DNA of 25,477 nucleotides from CAVZKK01 sp964573475 (GCA_964573475.1 CAZNJT010000014.1:1-25477), one strand, 5' to 3'; positions 1 through 6,831 are shown, counted from the stretch's first letter. The notes: generated by a model from the letters alone, not told the origin. Made by a program: numbers and translations.

Positions 1-25
1 ATAAACTGAAAAGGGTGAGATAAAA

Positions 26-604
26 ATGGCATATAAATACATTGCTGAGGCATGGGCAACCCCAGAAAAATCTTTCGTAGAAGAGTTAATGCGCCAAAGA
101 TTAATAGAATGGCGTAGGCAACCAGTAATATTTCGTGTAGAAAAACCAACACGACTGGACAGAGCGAGAAAACTGGGCTACAAAGCAAAACAGGGGTTTG
201 TGATTGCTTGTGTCCGCATTAGAAGAGGAGGATTAAGAAAGCAAAGACCTAAGGCTGGAAGAAGACCGAAACGCATGGGTGTCAAAAAGTTCAAGCCCGC
301 CAAAAGCCTGAAGCTGATCGCTGAGGAAAGGGCTGCAAGAAAGTTTCCAAACCTTGAAGTTCTAAACTCCTACTGGGTAGGCGAAGACGGCCGCTCAAAA
401 TGGTTTGAAGTTATAATGGTTGATCCCAGTCACCCAGCGATAAAAGCTGACAAAGACATTAACTGGATATGCCAAAAACAGCATCATAGAAGAGTTTTCA
501 GAGGCCTAACAAGTGCAGGCAAAAAAGTCAGAAGCCTAAGAATAAAAGGGCGCGGAGCAGAAAAATTTAGACCGAGCAAAAAGGCTGGCAAAGGAGAAAA
601 ATAG
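26..604 (+). CDS. rpl15e: 50S ribosomal protein L15e
   Basis: This is a structural protein of the large ribosomal subunit, found in archaea and eukaryotes. The 192-residue product is full length for the family and very basic. It has the typical N-terminal part (MAYKYIAEAW, then WRRQPVIFRVEKPTRLDRAR) and the central Arg/Lys stretch around RRGGLRKQRPKAGRRPKR. The ATG at 26 is preceded by GGGTGAG at 13-19, a good ribosome-binding site. It is the first of five same-strand genes (L15e, L13e, COG1325 protein, Rpp30, Pop5), so it is probably co-transcribed with the RNase P protein genes, an arrangement common in archaea. Nothing odd is seen. Confidence 0.97.
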   Translation: MAYKYIAEAWATPEKSFVEELMRQRLIEWRRQPVIFRVEKPTRLDRARKLGYKAKQGFVIACVRIRRGGLRKQRPKAGRRPKRMGVKKFKPAKSLKLIAEERAARKFPNLEVLNSYWVGEDGRSKWFEVIMVDPSHPAIKADKDINWICQKQHHRRVFRGLTSAGKKVRSLRIKGRGAEKFRPSKKAGKGEK

Positions 605-609
605 CGTCC

Positions 610-843
610 ATGATGGCAGCCAAACCGAAAGTCTTCAAAAAAAGCGGGAAACAGCGCCATGGAAAGGGCTTCAGCCGAGAAGAACTGAAAAGGGCAGGAT
701 TGAGTTTAAAAGAAGCATTAAAGTTTGGCATACCAGTAGATTCTAGGAGAAGAACCACTCATGAAGAAAATGTTGAGGTTGTTAAAACTTTTTTAGAAAG
801 TAAGAAGGTCGAGTCTAAATCTAAGGGAAAATCTAAAAGTTAA
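610..843 (+). CDS. rpl13e: 50S ribosomal protein L13e
   Basis: The 77-residue basic protein carries the L13e signature GKGFSREELKRAGLSLKEA followed by GIPVDSRRRTTHEENV. It is a large-subunit ribosomal protein present in Crenarchaeota-like and related archaea and in eukaryotes, but missing from most Euryarchaeota, so it is also a lineage clue. It starts 6 nt after the L15e stop. Two consecutive ATG codons (610, 613) are possible starts, and GGAG at 593-596 lies inside the end of L15e. The C-terminal tail is a low-complexity Lys/Ser stretch. Confidence 0.93.
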   Translation: MMAAKPKVFKKSGKQRHGKGFSREELKRAGLSLKEALKFGIPVDSRRRTTHEENVEVVKTFLESKKVESKSKGKSKS

Positions 844-872
844 AATGACTTAATAAGAAACAGTGGTGCTGT

Positions 873-1319
873 TTGTCTTCTAAAATTCCGATAGGATACA
901 TTGATATTCGGGTCTTTGCCCACGCAACCGAGGAAGTAGATAAAGTTTTGAACGCAGTACGCAACATTCTTTCACCAGAATTAATTGACATTGTTGCTTT
1001 TAAAAAAACCAATTTAACTGGTCATCATGGAAACCCAATAATTCTTTTTGAAACACGGATAAAAGAGAAAAACGCCGCCCAAACAGTTTTTGAGAAGCTA
1101 TCCTTAGGTTTAAGCATATTGGACAAGGAACTATTAAACAGCGAAATTAAACAACATTTAGATAAAGGAAATCTATACGTTAGACTTGACAAGCAATCAG
1201 CCTATCTAAATGAACTTAAACTTTCCTCAGCAGACTCGATACACTTTCGAATACACTTCAAAAAACATAGCCAAGAAGAAGTAACAGACATTTGCAGAAA
1301 ATTCGGGTTACTCCCATGA
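873..1319 (+). CDS. COG1325-type RNA-binding protein, exosome-operon family
   Basis: The 148-residue protein resembles the archaeal family annotated as RNA-binding protein or exosome subunit (COG1325). Members usually sit beside RNase P or exosome genes, as here. Visible features are the N-terminal YIDIRVFAHATEEVDKVLNAVRNILSPE, a GHHGNPI turn at about residue 50, and a C-terminal half rich in HFRIHFKKHSQEE-type basic and aromatic residues. The start is TTG at 873, with GGTG a few bases upstream. Its stop overlaps the ATG of the Rpp30 gene (ATGA), implying translational coupling. The role in RNA processing is inferred from family and neighbours. Confidence 0.8.
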   Translation: MSSKIPIGYIDIRVFAHATEEVDKVLNAVRNILSPELIDIVAFKKTNLTGHHGNPIILFETRIKEKNAAQTVFEKLSLGLSILDKELLNSEIKQHLDKGNLYVRLDKQSAYLNELKLSSADSIHFRIHFKKHSQEEVTDICRKFGLLP

Positions 1320-2050
1320 AAAGAATCTACGCCGACCTGCATCTATGTCCAAATTTGAAAGATTCCAAACACGTTTCACAAATAATAAGCAAAGCTTCAA
1401 AGCTTGGATATCGCCTAATAGCAATAACTTTTCCATCAAATTTAACAGAGGAAGAGATTCGGCGACTACGAAACATCAGCAAAGAAGCTAAAATAGACTT
1501 AGCTTCTCGTGTAGACTTGAAACCCAAAACGCCAGAAGAGCTAATCTACGATTTGAGAAAGCTCAGAAGAAGATTTGAGATAATTACTGCGATATGTGAG
1601 TCTAAAAATGTGGCAAGACAAGCAGCGAAAGACCGCCGCGTAGACCTTCTAAACTTTCCGTCACTTGATTTCCGTAGGAGATTCTTTGATAAGGCAGAAG
1701 CTGAATTGGCTTCAAATGGTTTGGCTTCCCTTGAAATAGCCATAAAACCGTTACTTACGTTAGAGGGACCGGCGAGGATTAGGCTTCTTTCCAATTTGCG
1801 AAGGGAAGCAACAATCGCTCAAAAATTTCATGTTCCAATTGTTATTTCAAGCGGAGTTTCAGATGAAACGCTTATGCGAAAGCCAAAGGAGCTAGCCGCC
1901 TTAGCTTCCCTTTTCGACTTAGATGAAGCCTCAGCTATAGAAGCAGTTTCAAAAAATCCCTTGGCAACCGTCAAAAGAAACAGGGAAAAACTTGGTCCAC
2001 GGTTTGTTGCGCCTGGAATACGGATAATCCGGAGAGGAAAAGATTGCTGA
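1316..2050 (+). CDS. rnp3: Ribonuclease P protein component 3 (Rpp30)
   Basis: Rpp30 is a protein subunit of archaeal RNase P, the ribonucleoprotein that removes tRNA 5' leaders. It has a PHP-like TIM-barrel fold. The 244-residue protein begins MKRIYADLHLCPN, the usual opening strand, followed by KASKLGYRLIAITFP and later RVDLLNFPS and LSNLRREATIAQKFHVPIV. The open frame extends upstream to 1292, but the ATG at 1316 is preferred. It overlaps the preceding stop by 4 nt and fits the family N-terminus. The Pop5 gene starts inside its last codons, so the two RNase P subunits are translationally linked. Confidence 0.93.
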   Translation: MKRIYADLHLCPNLKDSKHVSQIISKASKLGYRLIAITFPSNLTEEEIRRLRNISKEAKIDLASRVDLKPKTPEELIYDLRKLRRRFEIITAICESKNVARQAAKDRRVDLLNFPSLDFRRRFFDKAEAELASNGLASLEIAIKPLLTLEGPARIRLLSNLRREATIAQKFHVPIVISSGVSDETLMRKPKELAALASLFDLDEASAIEAVSKNPLATVKRNREKLGPRFVAPGIRIIRRGKDC

Positions 2051-2364
2051 AAAGGATTAGACGTCGCTACCTAGCCTTAGAAATAGACAGTGGTGAATTG
2101 TTTGATTCAAGGGAATTTTTGGATGCTGTTTGGAGTGCAGTTTTAAAGCTTTATGGTGAATATGGCGCAAGCCGTGTAGGCTTAGCTTTGATTGATTATG
2201 ATATGGAAAAAAGGTTTGCTGTTATTCGCACTGTGCACACGGCTGTTAATATGGTTCGAACAGCGTTGGCCTCAATGACAAGAATTGGGAATAAACCAGT
2301 GGCTATACACATCTTAAGAGTTTCAGGAACAATAAGGTCTCTTTACACGAAAACAAAAAAGTAA
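2044..2364 (+). CDS. rnp2: Ribonuclease P protein component 2 (Pop5/Rpp14)
   Basis: Pop5 pairs with Rpp30 to form the catalytic-domain-activating subcomplex of archaeal RNase P. The 106-residue product shows the family opening RRRYLALEI and the central YGASRVGLALIDYDMEKRFAVIRTVHTAVNMVRTALA. The TTG start at 2044 overlaps the Rpp30 stop (2048-2050). In many archaea the next gene is a proteasome or exosome subunit. Here the operon seems to end, with a 118-bp spacer that holds no recognisable gene before the methyltransferase. Confidence 0.92.
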   Translation: MLKRIRRRYLALEIDSGELFDSREFLDAVWSAVLKLYGEYGASRVGLALIDYDMEKRFAVIRTVHTAVNMVRTALASMTRIGNKPVAIHILRVSGTIRSLYTKTKK

Positions 2365-2482
2365 CTTTAGAAAAAACCGCTGATCTTTGGTTATCAAAAT
2401 TATATAGCATAAGTTGCTGATATTATGCTGGATTCTCTTATAATAGTGGTGGAGTAGCACGAGATCTTTATCAAAGATAAAG

Positions 2483-3418
2483 GTGGATAGGTTTCCTCCA
2501 TATCACGGTCTAGAATGGGACAGAAAGATAAGCAATCCAGATAATCCGAATTTTTGGAAATACGGCGTAGCCAACCTTATCTTTTTGGATCATATTAGGG
2601 ACAAAAGGCTGGTGTTTGATCTTGGTTGTGGAACCGGCGGCTCCACTTTTTTTCTCGCAGAGCACGGGAAGACGGAATGGATTATTGGTGTGGACGTGGT
2701 GAAGGACATGATCAGGGTGGCAAAGAAGAACGCGATTAACAGAGGGTTAGACCAAAAGATATGCTTCCTACTTTGCGACGGACGATATCTACCTTTTAAA
2801 GCTTCGTGCTTTGAGGCTTTAATATCGAGGGGAGACGCGTTTTGCTTTCTGGTTCCTCTGAAAAGAACTGCTCAAGAGTTGAAGAGGGTTATGAAGCCTA
2901 AAGGAGTTGTGATTTTAGAGATGGACAATCGTGCAGATTGGAAGATAGGCACCATAGTCTCAACAGGCTTTCAAAAGAAGCCCGACGGAAAAATCACTTA
3001 TCTCGTGGAAACATTTACAACCAAGCGAAATCATAGGGCAATCTCCTACATCCTAGACCCAAACGATGAAATAGCCAAGAAGGTGTCAATCGATTCTGAG
3101 TTTCAGGAAAAAGGCTACAAAGCATGGGAATACTCCCTTCAAAAGGTTAAGAAAGAAACAATTGAAATAGGGCATGGCGTTTCAACTCACTGGTCCACTG
3201 CCAAAGGACTGTATACACTATTCAAGAAAAGCGGTTTTACGGAAGTTCAGGTGATGGGCGATGGTTTGTTAATGAAGTTACTGCTCGACGGTGACAAAGC
3301 TATTATTGAAGCGATGAAAAGAGACACCAAATTATTTTTCGAGATTGAAAAAAGACTAGTTCCATATGTAAATCCAGATAAGGCTCCTACAATAATCCTA
3401 CGGGCTACTGTGCCTTAA
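2483..3418 (+). CDS. Class I SAM-dependent methyltransferase
   Basis: The 311-residue protein has a Rossmann methyltransferase core. Motif I is VFDLGCGTGG at about residues 54-63, the acidic end of strand 2 is GVDVVKDM at about 80, motif II-like LLCDGRYLPF is at about 110, and KRVMKPKGVVILEMDN is at about 140. This fits the Methyltransf_11/UbiE-like group, so the substrate cannot be given. The C-terminal 150 residues show no domain I recognise. The start is GTG at 2483 without a clear ribosome-binding site. It lies just upstream of the native promoter of the C/D RNA gene that the integrated element has split. Confidence 0.8.
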   Translation: MDRFPPYHGLEWDRKISNPDNPNFWKYGVANLIFLDHIRDKRLVFDLGCGTGGSTFFLAEHGKTEWIIGVDVVKDMIRVAKKNAINRGLDQKICFLLCDGRYLPFKASCFEALISRGDAFCFLVPLKRTAQELKRVMKPKGVVILEMDNRADWKIGTIVSTGFQKKPDGKITYLVETFTTKRNHRAISYILDPNDEIAKKVSIDSEFQEKGYKAWEYSLQKVKKETIEIGHGVSTHWSTAKGLYTLFKKSGFTEVQVMGDGLLMKLLLDGDKAIIEAMKRDTKLFFEIEKRLVPYVNPDKAPTIILRATVP

Positions 3419-3457
3419 AAAAAGACATGTTTAAAACTGATTTTGAATAGCAATCCA

Positions 3458-3465
3458 TTTAAAAG
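3458..3465 (+). promoter_or_regulatory. TATA-like box, original promoter of the interrupted C/D RNA gene
   Basis: TTTAAAAG is centred about 24-25 nt before the GGGGG that begins the 23-bp repeat at 3486, the normal spacing for an archaeal TATA box and start site. It lies on the chromosomal side of the left junction. I infer it drove the intact RNA gene before integration and now faces only the truncated 5' copy. Confidence 0.5.
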
Positions 3466-3485
3466 TGGAGAATCTTTTACACTAT

Positions 3486-3508
3486 GGGGGATGATGATGC
3501 CGTCCCAG
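3486..3508 (+). repeat. Left attachment repeat (attL), 5' fragment of the C/D RNA
   Basis: This 23-bp sequence is identical to 6832-6854. It holds GGGGG, box C (ATGATGA, 3491-3497) and the first 11 guide bases. After it the sequence changes to ACTTTCTCC, so the D' box CTGA found at the right copy is lost. This copy keeps the chromosomal promoter but is a non-functional stub. Confidence 0.85.
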
Positions 3509-3686
3509 ACTTTCTCCTTAGTAATTCTTTATTGTTTTGTATTCTTGTTACTTTGGTTGTAGCTTTTTGATTTGAGCTTGGTTTTGTGTCTGGGTTTTCC
3601 ATTTTTTATTCCTCTAGTATCTAGTGTCTTGCGATATATATAAACACTATTCCTAAAGTGTTCTACGTGTCTACATTGTATTTCTG

Positions 3687-4262
3687 TTGTACAGTTTGTT
3701 TTTAGGATTATCTATAAGTTTTTCCTGTTTTGTATGCGGGTTCTTCTTTGGCTTGTTGTGTCTGCCTTTCTTTTCGGGGTTGAAGATAAGGAGTTTATCT
3801 ATTTATTTTTTGAGCGTTGTTACTATTGTTGTTTTTATTATTGTTGTTATTTTTATTGTTATTATTTTCGCTCTGTTGGTTTTGCTTATTGTAGTTCGTT
3901 TCGTTGTTACGTGTTGTGTGGTCGTCAAACACATCAAGAGCATTCATCACCCTGAGCTAGGAGCTTCGAGCAAGGCTGGATTAGCGGGGTGCATGGAACT
4001 GCATCGTCGTCGTTGTTGTTGTTTGCGTCGTTGTTATCATGGGGTTGCTGTGCGCACGGCTTCCTGTTTCGTTGTCGTCGTCGTTGTTTTTGTTGTGTTC
4101 GTGCATTTTGCTAGGAGTGTTCGTTGGGAACCGTCCTTTGGGGTAACGCCTATTTTTGTTTTTGCCGTTAATGTGTTAATGGTTTTTTTAGAGTATTTCA
4201 CGGTGTTGCTTGTTTATTTTATACATTGTTTATTTGTTTTGCTTTGTTGTTTTTGCCGTTAA
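3687..4262 (+). CDS. Doubtful open frame, hydrophobic, possible membrane protein
   Basis: A 191-codon frame with a TTG start encodes long runs of Val, Ile, Phe and Leu that would look like three or four membrane segments (roughly residues 5-30, 40-75, 125-145 and 155-190). T at the second codon position always gives hydrophobic residues, so any frame of this T-rich DNA looks like this. There is no ribosome-binding site, an overlapping second frame (3734-3955) is also open, and the middle is Arg/Cys-rich low complexity. I think it is more likely non-coding, but a structural or membrane protein of the element cannot be excluded. Confidence 0.15.
   Translation: MYSLFLGLSISFSCFVCGFFFGLLCLPFFSGLKIRSLSIYFLSVVTIVVFIIVVIFIVIIFALLVLLIVVRFVVTCCVVVKHIKSIHHPELGASSKAGLAGCMELHRRRCCCLRRCYHGVAVRTASCFVVVVVVFVVFVHFARSVRWEPSFGVTPIFVFAVNVLMVFLEYFTVLLVYFIHCLFVLLCCFCR
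4157..4180 (+). repeat. Direct repeat copy 1, possible Rep-binding iteron
   Basis: This 24-bp sequence with core GCCGTTAATGTGTTAAT recurs at 4248-4271 with one mismatch (T to C). Both copies are followed by AGAGTAT. Spacing is 91 bp, and both lie upstream of the rep operon. Confidence 0.5.
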
Positions 4263-4271
4263 CGTGTTAAT
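4248..4271 (+). repeat. Direct repeat copy 2, possible Rep-binding iteron
   Basis: The second copy of the 24-bp repeat matches the first at 23 of 24 positions. The single change creates the 8-bp palindrome CGTTAACG. The iteron role is inferred from its position upstream of a rolling-circle rep gene. Confidence 0.5.
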
Positions 4272-4347
4272 AGAGTATATTTATTTGGTTTTGAGTTATT
4301 GGATTTTAAGCATCTGGCTGGGTGCGTGGTTATGGTCGTACTCGACT

Positions 4348-4376
4348 CGGTGGGGTGGTTTCTTTCTACCCTACCG
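4348..4376 (+). other. Hairpin upstream of the rep operon, candidate double-strand origin or leader structure
   Basis: CGGTGGGGT (4348-4356) pairs with ACCCTACCG (4368-4376), giving nine pairs including one G-T, around an 11-nt loop. It sits 17 bp before the start of the small zinc-protein gene. Rolling-circle origins often have the nick site in such a loop, but no known nick motif is visible. Confidence 0.4.
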
Positions 4377-4393
4377 TTTAAGGTTGGTTTGGT

Positions 4394-4552
4394 ATGGTGA
4401 AGACATGTAAGTTTGACTCCAGTAAACGGTGTTACCATTCAAGTTGTGATTTTGTAGATTGTTTTGGTGATGTTCGTGTTTGTAAGTATCATTTGAATCC
4501 TTCTGGTTTTTTTATGCGTAAGAAGCTTGTTTATCTTGTTGGGAGGAAGTGA
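4394..4552 (+). CDS. Small zinc-binding protein upstream of Rep
   Basis: A 52-residue product starts MVKTCKFDSSKRCYHSSCDF and carries Cys5, Cys13, His15, Cys18, Cys23, Cys30 and His33, enough ligands for one or two zinc sites. The remaining C-terminus is basic (FFMRKKLVYLVGRK). Its stop TGA (4550-4552) abuts the TTG start of rep at 4553, and the rep ribosome-binding site (GGGAGG) lies within its last codons, so the two are translationally coupled. I do not recognise the family. A DNA-binding copy-control or Rep accessory role is an inference from position. Confidence 0.65.
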   Translation: MVKTCKFDSSKRCYHSSCDFVDCFGDVRVCKYHLNPSGFFMRKKLVYLVGRK

Positions 4553-5530
4553 TTGGTTTTGGTTGATGTTGATAGGGTTGTTAATTCTTCTGTTTTAGAG
4601 GATGGTTTGGATGTTGAGCCTGTTGAGGGGGAGTGGGGTTCTTATGGTAAGTATAGGTTGGTTGGTAATGATGAGGTTACTAATGTTTTTTGTGGTAAGT
4701 TTATGAGTTATAAGGGTTGTTTGCGTGTTGATTTGCATGATATAATTGCGTCGGATGGTAAGAATTATAAGGGTAAGGTTTATGTTCGTAAGTTTTATCA
4801 TTGGTGTAATAAGCCGTCTTGTCCGATTTGTTTTAAGCGTGGTTGGGCTGTTCGTGAGGCTGGTAACATTGAGTTGCGTTTGGCTGAAGCGTCTAAGCGT
4901 TTTGGTTTAGTTGAGCATGTTGTTTGTTCTGTTCCGTTGAGGGATTATGGTTTGACGTTTGAGGCTTTGCGTGTTAAGGCTGTTAAGGTTTTGTTTGGTT
5001 GTGGTGTTGTTGGTGGGGTTTTGATTTTTCATGGTTTCCGTTATAATTTGCAGAAGCATTGGTATTGGAGTCCGCATTGGCATGTTTTGGGTTTTATTCT
5101 TGGTGGGTATGCTCGTTGTCGGCATTGTAAGGGTGGAAATTGTTATGGGTGTGATGGTTTTGAGGGTAGGGTTTATAGGTGTTATCGGGATAATGGTTAT
5201 ATTGTTAAGGTTCTTGGTGAACGTAAGACTGTTTTTGGTACTGCGTGGTACCAATTGAATCATGCGTCTGTTAAGGTTGGTGTTGAGCGTTTTCATGTTG
5301 CTACTTGGTTCGGAATTTGTAGTTATCGTAAGTTGAAGGTTACGGTTGAGTATAAGCGGAATGTTTGTCCTATTTGTGAGCATGATTTGGGTGCAATTCG
5401 TTATAATGGTAATAGGTTTGTTAAGGATGAGAATTTGTCTAGTGATAAGCGTGAGTTTTTTGCTGATGCGGTTGATGAGTGTGGTTTTGCTATGTGGGTT
5501 TCATGTGTCGGTGCTAAGCATGTTGGATAG
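4553..5530 (+). CDS. rep: Rolling-circle replication initiator, HUH endonuclease (Rep)
   Basis: Rep nicks the plus-strand origin and joins to the 5' end through a tyrosine, starting rolling-circle replication. The 325-residue protein shows the HUH metal-binding motif SPHWHVLGF (His175, His177) and the downstream tyrosine motif AWYQLNHASV (Tyr233), followed by VATWFGICSYRKLKV. This order is typical of Reps from haloarchaeal and methanogen plasmids and SNJ1-like viruses. There are four Cys clusters: CNKPSCPIC (85-93), CRHC (189-192), CYGC (197-200) and CPIC (272-275). TTG at 4553 is chosen because GGAGG lies 6-10 nt upstream and the previous stop is adjacent. Codon use is extremely T-rich. Confidence 0.88.
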   Translation: MVLVDVDRVVNSSVLEDGLDVEPVEGEWGSYGKYRLVGNDEVTNVFCGKFMSYKGCLRVDLHDIIASDGKNYKGKVYVRKFYHWCNKPSCPICFKRGWAVREAGNIELRLAEASKRFGLVEHVVCSVPLRDYGLTFEALRVKAVKVLFGCGVVGGVLIFHGFRYNLQKHWYWSPHWHVLGFILGGYARCRHCKGGNCYGCDGFEGRVYRCYRDNGYIVKVLGERKTVFGTAWYQLNHASVKVGVERFHVATWFGICSYRKLKVTVEYKRNVCPICEHDLGAIRYNGNRFVKDENLSSDKREFFADAVDECGFAMWVSCVGAKHVG

Positions 5531-5804
5531 CGGTAGCTATTTTCGTTGTCCGTTTTGTCCATGTATATTTTCTTTTCAGTCTGATTTGGATTTGCATTTG
5601 AAGGTTTTTGGTGCTGTTCCTCATCTTCGTTTGTGGCGTTGTGTTCATATTTTGTTTGAAGTTGATGGTTTTGATGCTGGTGTTGATGAGCATGGTGAAT
5701 GGCATTGGCGGTATAATCGTTTTTATAGTCCGAATACTGTTCGGGCGTGTAGAGATTTTATGTTGCGAAAAGAGCGAAGCGAATTGAGCAATAGTTTGGA
5801 ATGA
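5520..5804 (+). CDS. C2H2-type zinc-finger protein of the element
   Basis: The 94-residue frame starts at ATG 5520 and overlaps the last 11 nt of rep. Residues 8-35 (FRCPFCPCIFSFQSDLDLH and on) give C-x2-C-x12-H-x8-H, a C2H2-like finger with a somewhat long last spacing. The C-terminal part (GEWHWRYNRFYSPNTVRACRDFMLRKERSELSNSLE) is basic and aromatic. The open frame continues upstream to 5346, but that part is an out-of-frame shadow of rep. Small zinc-finger proteins are common in archaeal plasmids and viruses. A regulatory role is inferred. Confidence 0.65.
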   Translation: MLDSGSYFRCPFCPCIFSFQSDLDLHLKVFGAVPHLRLWRCVHILFEVDGFDAGVDEHGEWHWRYNRFYSPNTVRACRDFMLRKERSELSNSLE

Positions 5805-5828
5805 TTGATTAGTATAGAAAAAGAGGGG

Positions 5829-5924
5829 TTATTTGCGTTTTATTCTTGGTATGTCGTTGGTGTCTATGATGTTGAATTCTATGATTTGGTTGTGTCGAGC
5901 GAATAGGATTTTTTGTGTTTTCAT
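5829..5924 (-). CDS. Tiny protein gene after the integrase
   Basis: A 31-codon frame encodes MKTQKILFARHNQIIEFNII and so on, ending PRIKRK. It starts 13 nt after the integrase stop, and GAGGTG lies at good distance upstream of its ATG, which is why I list it. It is on the A/C-rich strand, as is the integrase. No family is recognised. Its length leaves real doubt that it is expressed. Confidence 0.4.
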   Translation of the reverse strand: MKTQKILFARHNQIIEFNIIDTNDIPRIKRK

Positions 5925-5937
5925 TCTTTTTCACCTC

Positions 5938-6795
5938 TTATTTGCGTTTTCGGAATAGTTTTGTTCCGTCTATTTCTGTGATGTAGTCGAAGCCGTTTTC
6001 TATTAGGTTGGTTGCCTCTTTGACGTTGGTAGCTGTTTTGCAGTGGTATTCATCGTTTTCTAGGGTTTCGATTAGTTGGGTGTATTTTAGTGTGGTTCTT
6101 AGGTCTTTGTGTCCTAATCGTGCTTTGACGTGTAGCAGGTCTCTTGTTTTGTGGTATTCCATTGTTGCGTAATAATGCCTGAAGTCGTATAGTCTTATCT
6201 GTTGGATTGTTGGGTCTTGTAGTTTTTTGGCTAGTGCGTTTCTTAGTCTGCGGTAGCTTTCGCTTATGTTTTCTGATTCTGTTGGGAATATTCTGTCGGT
6301 TTGGTTTAATCCTTTCTTGCTGATGTATTGCTTTAGCATGTCTAGCGTGTTTGTCTTCAGTTTTCCGTTTCTTCCTATGGTGTGTTTTGCACCAGTTAGG
6401 TTGATTATTCCGTTTTGTAGGTTAGTGTCTGCGACTTTTAGCCATGTTAGTTCTATGGGTCTTGAGCCTAAGTCTTTGCTCATTGATAGGAATAGTGCCA
6501 TTCTTGTGCTTGCGTTTGATATTAGCATGTTGAGTTTCTGCTCTGTGGGTATTTTTGGTAGCTTGTCGTATCGTGTGTAGAATGGTTTGTTCCATTGTTG
6601 TCCGATTGAACGTATGTATATGTCGTATGTTTCGATTAGGCATTCTTTGAATGCGTTACTGCATTTCTTGTTTGCTACGAATGTTTTTATGTTTTCGGGG
6701 TCTGCTAGGAGACAGTTTTTTTGTAGGTGTTTTAGTCGTTTGGCTGTTGCTGTGATTGTTGTGTCTTCATAAGCGTTCTTTCTCATCCAGAGCAT
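5938..6795 (-). CDS. int: Tyrosine recombinase / integrase
   Basis: The 285-residue enzyme should integrate and excise the element by recombination at the 23-bp repeat. The N-terminal ~75 residues form an alpha-helical SAM-like DNA-binding region. The catalytic domain has box I GSRPIELTWL (Arg112), box II RLYDFRHYYAT (Arg206, with Tyr203 where most relatives have His), LGHKDLRTT (His229) and the nucleophile in LKYTQL (Tyr238). The C-terminal tail ending GFDYITEIDGTKLFRKRK is seen in archaeal integrases of this type. The ATG at 6795 is 37 bp from the right repeat and has no ribosome-binding site, so a leaderless message is likely. All catalytic residues appear present. Confidence 0.92.
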   Translation of the reverse strand: MLWMRKNAYEDTTITATAKRLKHLQKNCLLADPENIKTFVANKKCSNAFKECLIETYDIYIRSIGQQWNKPFYTRYDKLPKIPTEQKLNMLISNASTRMALFLSMSKDLGSRPIELTWLKVADTNLQNGIINLTGAKHTIGRNGKLKTNTLDMLKQYISKKGLNQTDRIFPTESENISESYRRLRNALAKKLQDPTIQQIRLYDFRHYYATMEYHKTRDLLHVKARLGHKDLRTTLKYTQLIETLENDEYHCKTATNVKEATNLIENGFDYITEIDGTKLFRKRK

Positions 6796-6799
6796 TACG

Positions 6800-6809
6800 T
6801 TTATAATAG
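6800..6809 (+). promoter_or_regulatory. Element-borne TATA box for the rebuilt C/D RNA
   Basis: TTTATAATAG is centred about 27 nt before the first G of the rebuilt RNA at 6832, matching normal archaeal promoter spacing. It belongs to the element and sits just upstream of the integrase start. I infer that it replaces the chromosomal TATA box left behind at 3458-3465. Confidence 0.5.
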
Positions 6810-6831
6810 TGGGGGACGGTGTTATTTCTTC

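Larger units (their letters stand above)
3509..4393 (+). other. T/G-rich region of the element without a confident gene; possible origin region
   Basis: About 880 bp lie between the left repeat and the first credible gene. The strand is so poor in A that stop codons are rare, and long open frames arise by chance. The region contains TTG/TCG triplet runs (around 4006-4025 and 4070-4096), a 24-bp near-identical direct repeat (4157-4180, 4248-4271) and a 9-bp-stem hairpin (4348-4376). A short stretch around 3920-4010 has more balanced base composition than its surroundings. I infer that this is where the replication origin lies, but no nick site could be identified. Confidence 0.4.

Noticed and set aside
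3734..4410. Extra + strand frames at 3734-3955 and 4210-4410
   Set aside because: Stop codons are rare in this A-poor strand. The frames overlap each other, are hydrophobic by composition and lack start signals.
4595..5383. Two minus-strand open frames (68 and 158 codons) opposite rep
   Set aside because: They are Thr/Asn/Ile-rich low complexity from reading the A/C-rich complement of a G/T-biased gene, without ribosome-binding sites.
5346..5519. Upstream extension of the C2H2 protein frame
   Set aside because: It overlaps the well-supported rep in another frame and would add only hydrophobic composition-driven sequence.
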